A DNA stretch of 9,556 bases from an uncultured Selenomonadales bacterium (GTDB taxonomy: Bacteria > Bacillota > Negativicutes > Selenomonadales > Selenomonadaceae): assembly GCA_937915885.1 (NCBI GenBank), contig CALGGP010000193.1, positions 1-9,556 on the forward strand, given 5' to 3'. The position numbers and the translations under genes are program-made. Positions 1 to 6,405 of this stretch are shown here, one piece after another (positions within the stretch are counted from its first letter, which is position 1; the number at the start of each line of letters is the position of its first letter). The notes beneath the pieces were generated by a model. It ran no database searches. It saw only the letters and a program-made list of their open reading frames with translations, and was not told the origin of the DNA.

Positions 1-119
1 GATCGCAATCATCGCGTTCACATCTCTGCTGTCGATATCGATCTCGTGTCTGATCCTGAACCGCGTGATCGAGCGGCACAATGAGGATTGATCAAAGTCA
101 TCGTCTCCAACGTCTATGA
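1..119 (+). repeat. Degenerate upstream copy of the diguanylate cyclase 5' region (direct repeat, copy 1; pseudogene fragment)
   Basis: Bases 1-119 match 188-307 almost exactly. I see two substitutions (C56 against T243, and T82 against C) and one deleted A in the GAGGA-TTGATC stretch near 86-88. Read in the frame of the downstream gene, positions 2-88 encode the same transmembrane segment (IAIIAFTSLLSISISCLILN), and the deletion produces a TGA at 89-91, 29 codons in. Similarity stops at 119, so this is only the start of a gene. It may be a remnant of a tandem duplication, the remains of a paralogue, or an error-bearing contig end. The start of this copy lies outside the window. Confidence 0.85.
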
Positions 120-133
120 TCGACGCAACGGTG

Positions 134-138
134 AGGAG
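134..138 (+). promoter_or_regulatory. Ribosome binding site AGGAG deciding the start of the diguanylate cyclase
   Basis: AGGAG lies 2 nt before the ATG at 141 but 8 nt before the in-frame ATG at 147. The 8-nt spacing is the workable one, so I place the start at 147. No promoter is recognisable between 120 and this site. Confidence 0.7.
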
Positions 139-146
139 TAATGAGA

Positions 147-1976
147 ATGAGACATTTATCGGAGGGGCGCAGCCTGTCAAAGATGGTGATCGCAATCATC
201 GCGTTCACATCTCTGCTGTCGATATCGATCTCGTGTCTGATCTTGAACCGCGTGATCGAGCGGCACAACGAGGAATTGATCAAAGTCATCGTCTCCAACG
301 TCTATGACGACATCATAAGCGGGATGCTGAAGCCGGTGATGGTGGCGCAGACGATGTCGCACGATCATTTTCTCCGAGAAAATCTCAAGGCAGAGAAGGA
401 CGTCGCGTTCGAGACGGAAGTCGAAACGCTGTCGACTTATCTCAATTCGATCAAAAACGGCTTCGGCTACAGTTGCGCGGCAATCACGTCCGCCGCCACG
501 ATGAATTATTATACCTACAAAGGGTTTCATAAGAAGGTGTCGCCGCTCTATGACGAGTACGACATTTGGTACAAAAAATTTATCGATTCCGGCGCCAATT
601 ACAGTTACGATGTCAATCTTGACGAGACGAATAACGACACGTGGACGCTGTTTGTCGACGCGCGCATTGATGACGAGAACGGCAATTTGCTCGGCGTGTG
701 TGCGATCGGTATGCTCATGGAGAAAATCCAAGATATTTTTGTTCGGAACGAGGACGCCTACAAAATCAAAATCAATCTGGTCGACAAGCGCGGGCTGATC
801 AAAGTCGACAGCAATTCGATGCGGATTGAAAATGCGCTGATCGAGAGCGTCATCGGGGCGCAAACGAACGACCAGATAACGATGAAGCGCATCAAAGATA
901 CGTATGTGATCCTGAGATATATTCCGGAGCTGGATTGGTTTCTGGTCATACAGCGCGACGCCAACCGTGAGCTCGGTGCGTTCTCGAATTTGATATTCTA
1001 CATGCTGACGGGCTTTTTCATCACGATGGTGATCATTCTGACGTTGGTGCAATTGGGCGTGAGTCGGCAGCAGCGTCGGATTGAGGAACTTGCAAAGAAA
1101 AACGGCATCACGAGCCATGCGGGGCTGTATGCGTCGATGCACTTGATCGAGCCGGACAAGGATGCGATCCACGAGTTGAGCCGCGATGAGCACATCGATT
1201 TGATCAAGATAGCGGACGGCGGGGACGCGGCGGGTCGACTGATCCGCGCGGTAAAGGAAATGACGGCGCCGGACAATCAGCCGAAGATGTTGGCGTTCGT
1301 CGATTTAAAGACGCTGCCGGAGCGAATGAAAGAAAAGCCCGCGATACACCACGAATTTTTGAGTCGGAAGCACGGCTGGTGCAAGGCGTATTTCATGGCG
1401 GTCGATCAAACGCCGTCGGGGCGGCTCAACGAGATAGTGTTTGCGATCGAGCTGATCGACGCCGAGAAGAAGAAGGAGGAGCAACTTGTTTATCTGTCGG
1501 AGACGGACGCGATGACGGGGCTGAACAATCGCGGGAGCGGCGAGCGGAAGATCGCGGGGCTGATAGGAGCGAGTTGCGAGGGGATGTTCTGTCTGCTCGA
1601 CGCGGACAAATTCAAATCGGTGAATGACAATTACGGGCATGATGTGGGCGACAAGGTGATCAAGGCGATAGCGGAGTGTCTGAAAAAATCGTTGCGCAAC
1701 ACGGATATAGTGATGCGGCTCGGCGGCGATGAGTTTGCGTTTTACGCGCTGGGCGTGACGGACGAGGAGCGCGGCATGATAATAATCAATCGGCTGTTCG
1801 GCGAGATCGATAAAATTGACATACCGGAGCTGGGCGAGCGGCGGATCAATATCAGCGTGGGCGCGGCGCTGTTCAACGGTTTGAAGAAGAGCTCGTTCGA
1901 GGAAGTATACAAGCGCGCGGATGTGGGCGTGTACAAGAGCAAGAAGACGGTCGGCAACAGCATCACGTTCGGTTGA
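147..1976 (+). CDS. Membrane-bound diguanylate cyclase (Cache - PAS-like - GGDEF)
   Basis: This is a 609-residue sensor enzyme predicted to make cyclic di-GMP from two GTP. Transmembrane helix 1 is about residues 13-33 and helix 2 about 282-304. Between them is a roughly 250-residue extracytoplasmic domain of dCache type, with the family-typical run YDIWYKKFIDSG, N-W-T-L-F-V-D-A-R and LGVCAIG. A PAS-like segment at about 330-445 (FVDLKTLPERMK, HGWCKAYF) leads into the GGDEF domain from about 448. The domain opens with TDAMTGLNNR, contains DADKFKSVNDNYGHDVGD, and has a canonical GGDEF at 526-530. RNTD at 517-520, five residues upstream, is the RxxD product-inhibition site, so the enzyme should be active and feedback-regulated. 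The ligand is unknown. No EAL domain is fused. The start at 147 is chosen from the spacing to AGGAG. Its first 40 codons are duplicated at 1-119. Confidence 0.93.
   Translation: MRHLSEGRSLSKMVIAIIAFTSLLSISISCLILNRVIERHNEELIKVIVSNVYDDIISGMLKPVMVAQTMSHDHFLRENLKAEKDVAFETEVETLSTYLNSIKNGFGYSCAAITSAATMNYYTYKGFHKKVSPLYDEYDIWYKKFIDSGANYSYDVNLDETNNDTWTLFVDARIDDENGNLLGVCAIGMLMEKIQDIFVRNEDAYKIKINLVDKRGLIKVDSNSMRIENALIESVIGAQTNDQITMKRIKDTYVILRYIPELDWFLVIQRDANRELGAFSNLIFYMLTGFFITMVIILTLVQLGVSRQQRRIEELAKKNGITSHAGLYASMHLIEPDKDAIHELSRDEHIDLIKIADGGDAAGRLIRAVKEMTAPDNQPKMLAFVDLKTLPERMKEKPAIHHEFLSRKHGWCKAYFMAVDQTPSGRLNEIVFAIELIDAEKKKEEQLVYLSETDAMTGLNNRGSGERKIAGLIGASCEGMFCLLDADKFKSVNDNYGHDVGDKVIKAIAECLKKSLRNTDIVMRLGGDEFAFYALGVTDEERGMIIINRLFGEIDKIDIPELGERRINISVGAALFNGLKKSSFEEVYKRADVGVYKSKKTVGNSITFG
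188..307 (+). repeat. Direct repeat, copy 2 (inside the diguanylate cyclase gene)
   Basis: This is the intact partner of the repeat at 1-119. It encodes transmembrane segment 1 and the first residues of the extracytoplasmic domain. The two copies are offset by 187-188 bp, so recombination between them would remove the ribosome binding site and start codon of the intact gene and join whatever start precedes copy 1 to the full-length reading frame. Confidence 0.85.
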
Positions 1977-2026
1977 TGCGGCGGAGAATTGATCGACGGC
2001 TCGAATCGATCATCGGGGCGATGCGT

Positions 2027-2055
2027 TTGACAAACCGGTGCCGTCGTAATATAAT
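2027..2055 (+). promoter_or_regulatory. Consensus sigma-A promoter for the 62-aa protein gene
   Basis: TTGACA (2027-2032), a 17-nt spacer and TATAAT (2050-2055) match the housekeeping consensus at all 12 positions. Transcription would start near 2062, giving a leader of about 37 nt before the ATG at 2099. Confidence 0.9.
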
Positions 2056-2098
2056 CATAACGTTCATTGGTAATGTTGATGAAAGGGGAGATGTGTTC

Positions 2099-2287
2099 AT
2101 GCAACCGCATCCCAATCCGAATTCTCTGATTGGAAAGGAAGTACATGTTGTGTCGCGCGGTAAGGTTTATCTCGTAAAGGTCGGAGGCGCGAGCGAGCGT
2201 GGCGGTATTTCTGCCAGTTACAAGAACGATCATGGTTCGGTCACCTATATTCATTTCATGTGGGACGAGATTGATGAACTCTACTGA
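2099..2287 (+). CDS. Small conserved-looking protein of unknown function (62 aa)
   Basis: I do not recognise this protein. The 62 residues begin MQPHPNPNSLIGKEVHVV and end in an acidic tail, WDEIDELY. The middle is rich in alternating hydrophobic and charged residues (KVYLVKVGG, SVTYIHF), which suggests a compact beta-rich fold. There is no cysteine, signal peptide or membrane segment. The start is fixed by AAAGGGGAG (2082-2090), 8 nt before ATG 2099. The in-frame GTG at 2093 sits too close to that site, and the frame being open back to 1973 is chance. A perfect sigma-A promoter lies upstream and a strong terminator downstream, so this is a single-gene transcript and likely well expressed. 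That layout is the main reason to believe it is a real gene. Confidence 0.8.
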   Translation: MQPHPNPNSLIGKEVHVVSRGKVYLVKVGGASERGGISASYKNDHGSVTYIHFMWDEIDELY

Positions 2288-2329
2288 TTTGTGTCGGAAA
2301 ATGATTTGAGTTTATGGCGGGCGTTTGCA

Positions 2330-2359
2330 ATTGGGAGTTCGGACTCCCGATTTTTTTTT
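2330..2359 (+). terminator. Intrinsic terminator after the 62-aa gene
   Basis: The hairpin ATTGGGAGT - TCGG - ACTCCCGAT forms 9 pairs including one G-T, and is followed by an uninterrupted run of nine T (2351-2359). It closes the small-protein transcript just before the sugar kinase gene. Confidence 0.9.
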
Positions 2360-2402
2360 GCGATCGCGATTCGAATGATGTGTTTGACGGGAGTGTTGAT
2401 TG

Positions 2403-3752
2403 ATGGGAAGTGTAGATCGAAAAATCATCGTGCTGGACGACGATCCGACGGGCGTGCAGACGGTGAACGGCGTCAACGTGTACACGGATTGGACAGACGA
2501 GAGCATCACGGACGGATTTACGGAATCGCGTCCGATGTTTTTTATCCTGACGAATTCTCGGGCGTGGACGGCGGCGCGAGTTCGATCGGAATATAAAAAA
2601 ATCGCCGACAGAATTTTATCGACGGCGCGACGGTTGGGGAAAAATTTTTTGGTGATCAGTCGAAGCGACTCGACATTGCGCGGGCATTATCCGCTGGAGA
2701 CTGAAGTGTTGCGTGAGACATTCGAGCGCGGGAGCTGTTCGATCGACGGAGAAATATTGATGCCGTTCTTCAAAGAGGGCGGGCGCTTGACGATAGGCGA
2801 CGTGCATTATGTCAAGGAAGGCGATCGATTGATCCCTGCGGCGTCGACGGAATTTGCGCGGGACAAAACCTTCGGCTACAGTCAATCGGATTTGAAGTTG
2901 TACATCGAAGAAAAGACGGGCGGTCGATACAAGGCGTCGACGGTCGAGAGCATCACATTGGAGGAACTCCGCGCGGGTGATATCGACGGGATCGCGGCAA
3001 AACTGGATCGATTGACGGACTTCAACAAAGCGGTCGTCAACGCGACGGAGTATAGCGACGTAGAAGTTTTTGTGCGGGCGCTGACTCGATCGATGTCCGA
3101 CGGGAAAAATTTTTTGTTCCGAACGGCGGCGGCGTTGCCGAAGGTGATCGGCGGAGTAAAAGATCGTCCGTTGCTCGATCGAAAAGAATTGGTCGACGCG
3201 AATAATCCCAACGGCGGGCTGATAATAGTCGGCTCGCACGTCCGAAAGACGACCGAACAATTAGAGGCGCTCCGCGCGGAGGACGGCGTAGAATTTATCG
3301 AGTTTGACGTGCATGACGTTTCGACGGCGGCGCTCGAGCGGATTGTCGGGTTGACGGAAGAAATAATTTTAAGCGGTCGGACGGCGGTAATTTACACGAC
3401 GCGGCGATTGATAACGTTGCCGTCGGAGGAAGCGTCGCTGAAATTATCGGTGCGGATATCGGCGGCGCTGTCGAGCATCGTCGATCGACTGTCGATCCGT
3501 CCGAAGTTTTTGATCGCCAAGGGCGGGATCACGTCGAGCGACATCGGAACGATCGGATTGCACGTCAAGCGGGCGTTGGTGCTCGGTCAAGCGGCGGCGG
3601 GCGTTCCCGTGTGGCAGCTTGGGAGCGAAAGTAAATTTCCGGGGCTGAGCTATATAATTTTTCCCGGCAACGTCGGCGCGGTCGACACGCTCAAAAATAT
3701 AGTGTCGATGCTCCGCGCGGATACCGGAGGACGGCACGATGGAAATTTATGA
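2403..3752 (+). CDS. Four-carbon acid sugar kinase family protein (DUF1537; OtnK/DtnK/DenK type)
   Basis: This is a 449-residue cytoplasmic kinase. The family phosphorylates four-carbon sugar acids (3-oxo-tetronate, D-threonate or D-erythronate) at O4 using ATP. The N-terminal substrate domain has DDDPTGVQTV (from residue 12), FILTNSRA, RSDSTLRG (87-94), EGGRLTIGDVHYVKEGD and FARDKTFGY. The C-terminal nucleotide domain has GGLIIVGSHV, KGGITSSDIGT (from 373), GVPVWQLGSESKFPGL and FPGNVG (through 425). The length is normal for the family and all signature motifs are present, so it should be functional. The ATG at 2403 has GGGAG (2389-2393) 9 nt upstream; the in-frame TTG at 2400 is a possible alternative. 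The usual partners (dehydrogenase, aldolase, isomerase, PdxA2) are absent here, so the exact substrate cannot be assigned. Its 3' end overlaps the FtsZ-like gene by 14 nt. Confidence 0.93.
   Translation: MGSVDRKIIVLDDDPTGVQTVNGVNVYTDWTDESITDGFTESRPMFFILTNSRAWTAARVRSEYKKIADRILSTARRLGKNFLVISRSDSTLRGHYPLETEVLRETFERGSCSIDGEILMPFFKEGGRLTIGDVHYVKEGDRLIPAASTEFARDKTFGYSQSDLKLYIEEKTGGRYKASTVESITLEELRAGDIDGIAAKLDRLTDFNKAVVNATEYSDVEVFVRALTRSMSDGKNFLFRTAAALPKVIGGVKDRPLLDRKELVDANNPNGGLIIVGSHVRKTTEQLEALRAEDGVEFIEFDVHDVSTAALERIVGLTEEIILSGRTAVIYTTRRLITLPSEEASLKLSVRISAALSSIVDRLSIRPKFLIAKGGITSSDIGTIGLHVKRALVLGQAAAGVPVWQLGSESKFPGLSYIIFPGNVGAVDTLKNIVSMLRADTGGRHDGNL
3726..3730 (+). promoter_or_regulatory. Ribosome binding site GGAGG inside the kinase gene for the FtsZ-like gene
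   Basis: A full GGAGG lies 8 nt before ATG 3739, within the last codons of the kinase gene. It shows that the FtsZ-like gene begins at 3739, in a frame different from its long downstream reading frame, and that the two genes are probably translationally coupled. Confidence 0.85.
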
Positions 3753-4265
3753 TGAATCTCTCGACAAACTTTTTCCGTTATCTCCGACAAAGACGGTGTC
3801 GCCGAGGCGCGAGCTGAGATTTTAAATTTCATTGACGGTTGCGAGTGGCTGTTCGTGATCGCGGACATCGAAGATTTAGAGCTTGCCGAGACGTTTGTCA
3901 AAAGTATCGAAGGCTCGAAACTGTTGATGACGTTTTTAATTTTATGTCCGTTCGCCGACGATGCTCGACTTGCCGACATTCCCGCCGACTTGGGCACGTG
4001 GATCATATTGCCGAGAGATAAAATTGCCGAGATTTTGCGGACGATGGGCAATGTCGGCAGGGCATATGTCGGCTTCGGCGCCAAAACCGTTTGGTTTGTT
4101 TTTTTCGGGCAAGTCGACTTCATCAGTATGATGGAGATTAACGATGCCATTGATTTTTCTGCGGACAATCGGCATCCCGAATGCGATATTTTATGTCAAG
4201 TGGATATCGATGCAAACTTCGCCGACGGCGTGACGGCATTTATTCTCGCGACAAAATTTGATTGA
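3739..4265 (+). CDS. Compact FtsZ-like protein lacking the GTP-binding core; one-base frameshift near its start
   Basis: The start and GGAGG are in one frame (ATG 3739, ending at 3825) and the long coding frame (open through 4265) is in another. Adding one T to the T5 run at 3770-3774 joins them into a smooth 175-residue protein. By eye this protein follows FtsZ: AEARAEILNFIDGCEWLFVI (22-41) matches the stretch before the tubulin loop; LGTWIILPRDKIAEIL (85-100) matches FtsZ's VDTLIVIPNDKLLEI; TMGNVGRAYVGFGA (102-115) matches the M-N-G-A-G-G segment; and the end, CDILCQVDIDANF..VTAFILATKFD, matches the C-terminal ANIIFGAVID...VTVIATGFD. The GGGTGTG loop is replaced by IEDLELAE, and the first ~95 residues of FtsZ plus part of helix H7 are missing, so GTP hydrolysis is not expected. 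The frameshift could be a sequencing error, a mutation or slippage. The role is unknown; it is cytoplasmic and coupled to the kinase gene. Confidence 0.65.
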
Positions 4266-4268
4266 CGT

Positions 4269-4781
4269 TCACCAAGCGGTTATGCCGAAGCAGTAATGCG
4301 CCGCGCGACAAATCTCTCTGATGGCGTAATATTTGACTTCGTTGTTGGCAACTATGCCGCGACCGGCGGGATGCCAATAATTGATGATCAGCTTGCCGTT
4401 CCAAATATAATCGTCGCTTTTGCCCTTGCGCATACCCGTGAAAATGTCGGCGGACTGCAGTAAATGAAAAGTATTGCCGCACAATATCACATCAGGGTCG
4501 ATTATTTTCAACTCCGCCGCCAATTCGGCTTTGTCTTCCGCAAGAAATTTTTCGAGGTCGGCGTTGTCGGATTGTTTTTGTCCGTGACTTTTCTTGATGT
4601 TCATCACGGCGATGAAATCAAAGGAACCGCCGTAGGCTTCCTTCAGAAAAAATAATACCTTCGGTCTCTGATTAATCCATTTGGGCAGATTAACAATGCC
4701 GTCCTCAATGAAAGTCGCGTCGTGATTCGACTTGCGCCGCCATTTATCGAAGAGTTCTTCCAACTGTTGTTTTTGATCCAC
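4269..4781 (-). CDS. Short uracil-DNA-glycosylase-like superfamily protein (170 aa)
   Basis: The 170-residue protein reads like a divergent uracil-DNA glycosylase-fold family known mostly from unnamed proteins. WRRKSNHDATFIEDGIV (14-30) is followed by PKVLFFLKEAYGG (40-52), IAVMNIKK (57-64), the DPDVILCGNTFHLL strand and helix (95-108), and IINYWHPA (132-139), in the place where a His-Pro motif closes the active site. From memory, relatives carry some 30 or more extra residues between the LKEA.GG and A.MN.KK blocks, so this copy looks internally shortened. Base excision activity is inference. The start is GTG at 4781, supported by GAGGCGG (4793-4787) with GAGG 8 nt away; the overlapping ATG at 4783 is in another frame. 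It lies downstream of the enolase terminator with no clear promoter, and its stop is 3 nt from that of the convergent FtsZ-like gene. Confidence 0.6.
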   Translation of the reverse strand: MDQKQQLEELFDKWRRKSNHDATFIEDGIVNLPKWINQRPKVLFFLKEAYGGSFDFIAVMNIKKSHGQKQSDNADLEKFLAEDKAELAAELKIIDPDVILCGNTFHLLQSADIFTGMRKGKSDDYIWNGKLIINYWHPAGRGIVANNEVKYYAIREICRAAHYCFGITAW

Positions 4782-4802
4782 ATAAACCGCCTCAATCTGA
4801 AG

Positions 4803-4836
4803 AAATTAAAGAGGCACCGACCGAAGCCGATGCCTC
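4803..4836 (-). terminator. Intrinsic terminator of the enolase transcript
   Basis: On the minus strand GAGGCATCGGC pairs with GTCGGTGCCTC across a TTCG tetraloop (11 pairs, two of them G-T), followed by TTTAATTTCTT. The C(UUCG)G loop is exceptionally stable. It should stop most transcription before the short downstream gene. Confidence 0.85.
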
Positions 4837-4874
4837 CGAGGGATATGCCCGTATTTAAATCTGATCGGATCAGA

Positions 4875-6254
4875 TTATTTTGCCTGCCAAACGTCGCCGA
4901 CGGTGCGATTGAGGAGCGGTTTACGCTCGTAGACTGCGCAATCGCCGAGTTCTTCTTCGATGCGGATGAGCTGATTGTATTTCGCCATACGATCGGTGCG
5001 GCTGAGCGAACCGGTCTTGATCTGACCGCTGTTGGTCGCAACCGCGATGTCCGCAATCGTCGCGTCCTCGGTTTCGCCGGAGCGATGGGAGGTGACGGTG
5101 GTGTAGTTGTGGCGATGAGCCATCTCGATAGCCTCGAGAGTCTCGGTGAGCGAGCCGATCTGATTGACTTTGATCAGGATCGAGTTCGCAGCGCCCATCT
5201 CGATGCCTTTCTTGAGGAAGCTGGTGTTGGTGACAAAGAGGTCGTCGCCAACGAGCTGGCAGCGATCGCCGATGCGCTTCGTGAGCTCAACCCAGTTCTC
5301 CCAATCGTTTTCATCGAGACCGTCTTCGATGGAGTCGATCGGATATTTGGTGATGAGTTCTTCAAGATAATCGATCTGCTCTTTCGCGGACAATTTCTTG
5401 CCGTTCGGATCCTTCTCTACGCCGCTCTTAAGTTTCTTGTAATCATAGAACCACTCGCCGTTCTCTTGGAAAGCGAACTCGGACGCCGCGCAGTCCATAG
5501 CGATCTTGACATCTTTGCCCGGCTCGTAGCCTGCCGCTTTGATTGCGTCGACGATGATCTGAAGAGCGTCATCAATGCCGTCGAGTTTCGGAGCGAAGCC
5601 GCCCTCGTCGCCGACAGCCGTCGAAAGACCGCGCTTTTTGAGGAGTTTCGCAAGGTTATGGAAGACTTCACAGCCCCAGCGAACGGCCTCTTTGAGGTTG
5701 GGAGCGCCGACGGGACGAATCATGAACTCTTGGAAAGCGATCGGAGCGTCGGAGTGAGAGCCGCCGTTGATGATGTTCATCATCGGGACGGGCATCTTAT
5801 AGGTGTTGCAGCCGCCGATGTAGCGATAGAGGGGAATGCCGAGGAGATTGGCAGCGGCTTTGGCGGCGGCGAGGCTGACGCCGAGGACGGCATTGGCGCC
5901 GAGTTTGGACTTTGCGCAGAAGCCGGACGGGGTCTTGGTGCCGTCGAGACCGATCATCTTATAATCGAGCGCGCGCTGATTGAAGACACAATCGCCGACG
6001 AGCGCGGGAGCGATGATCTCATTGACATTGGCGACGGCCTTCTGGACGCCCTTGCCGAGGTAGCGACCCTTGTCGCCGTCGCGGAGCTCGAGAGCCTCAT
6101 TCTCACCGGTGGAAGCGCCGGAAGGAACGGCAGCGCGACCCATCACGCCGCACTCGAGAATGACGTCGACTTCGACAGTCGGGTTGCCGCGCGAATCGAG
6201 AATCTCACGACCGATAATTTTTGCGATCTTGGAAGCGCCTTTCATTTTGCCCAT
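4875..6254 (-). CDS. eno: Enolase (phosphopyruvate hydratase)
   Basis: Enolase interconverts 2-phosphoglycerate and phosphoenolpyruvate in glycolysis and gluconeogenesis, needs Mg2+, and is cytosolic. The 459-residue protein has the N-terminal GREILDSRGNPTVEVD and PSGASTG loop, substrate-loop His167 (NGGSHSD) and Glu176, and base partner Glu217 (GDEGGF). Metal ligands are Asp254, Glu310 (DSIED) and Asp337 (VGDDLF). Catalytic Lys362 (IKVNQIGSLTETLEAI), His390-Arg391-Ser392 (SHRSGETEDATIAD) and Lys413 (GQIKTGS) are present. All key residues are there, so it should be active. It is about 27 residues longer than E. coli enolase, with an extra PSGFCAK-like insert near 109-115 and a longer C-terminal tail. 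Stretches such as SHSDAPIAFQEFMIRPVGAP and KRGLSTAVGDEGGFAP resemble the enolase type common in Bacteroidota. The ATG at 6254 has GGGGGA 7 nt upstream (6267-6262). Confidence 0.98.
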   Translation of the reverse strand: MGKMKGASKIAKIIGREILDSRGNPTVEVDVILECGVMGRAAVPSGASTGENEALELRDGDKGRYLGKGVQKAVANVNEIIAPALVGDCVFNQRALDYKMIGLDGTKTPSGFCAKSKLGANAVLGVSLAAAKAAANLLGIPLYRYIGGCNTYKMPVPMMNIINGGSHSDAPIAFQEFMIRPVGAPNLKEAVRWGCEVFHNLAKLLKKRGLSTAVGDEGGFAPKLDGIDDALQIIVDAIKAAGYEPGKDVKIAMDCAASEFAFQENGEWFYDYKKLKSGVEKDPNGKKLSAKEQIDYLEELITKYPIDSIEDGLDENDWENWVELTKRIGDRCQLVGDDLFVTNTSFLKKGIEMGAANSILIKVNQIGSLTETLEAIEMAHRHNYTTVTSHRSGETEDATIADIAVATNSGQIKTGSLSRTDRMAKYNQLIRIEEELGDCAVYERKPLLNRTVGDVWQAK

Positions 6255-6318
6255 TGAACAATCCCCCTATCAAGTATGAAACTGAAGTTGAAACGGTAGT
6301 GTGTAAATCACTTTAATG

Positions 6319-6346
6319 ATTATATCAGTTCTTTGATGAAATGCAA
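6319..6346 (-). promoter_or_regulatory. Promoter of enolase with extended -10
   Basis: On the minus strand TATAAT (6324-6319) is preceded by TGA, giving an extended -10. A weak -35, TTGCAT (6346-6341), lies 16 nt upstream. Transcription would start near 6312, leaving a leader of about 57 nt. Confidence 0.75.
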
Positions 6347-6405
6347 GAAAAATTTTCTAACAATTCAAGGGCGCTTCTCTTTATGAACTGTGCCGAATTT
6401 TATCT

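Noticed and set aside
177..1193. 338-codon leftward open frame
   Set aside because: It lies antisense to the diguanylate cyclase, is Arg/His/Asp-rich like a shadow frame, and has no start signals.
1977..2026. GATCG-rich partial dyads after the diguanylate cyclase
   Set aside because: Pairing is short and no T run follows, so I do not call a terminator.
1973..2098. N-terminal extension of the 62-aa protein back to 1973
   Set aside because: The promoter lies inside this stretch (2027-2055), so the transcript starts after it, and the real start ATG 2099 has a well-spaced AAAGGGGAG.
2079..2129. Possible 16-codon leader peptide from the ATG just before the 62-aa gene
   Set aside because: Its ATG overlaps the ribosome binding site of the real gene, it has no site of its own, and no attenuator follows.
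2360..2367. GCGATCGC octamer resembling the cyanobacterial HIP1 repeat
   Set aside because: A single occurrence in a genome rich in GATCG-type words; nothing else points to cyanobacteria.
2640..2652. Recurring AAAAATTTTT-like words (near 2643, 3111, 8360, 9466)
   Set aside because: At 2643, 3111 and 9466 the word encodes Lys-Asn-Phe in frame, and near 8360 it is promoter spacer. Positions and spacing are irregular, so it is not a repeat family.
4858..4876. Inverted repeat AATCTGATC/GATCAGATT overlapping the enolase stop codon
   Set aside because: Arms are nearly abutting and AT-rich with no T run after it; the UUCG hairpin just downstream is the convincing terminator. An operator role has no support.
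4722..6257. Long 511-codon rightward open frame
   Set aside because: It is the exact antisense of enolase, whose motifs are unmistakable. The composition is an anti-codon shadow with no ribosome binding site.
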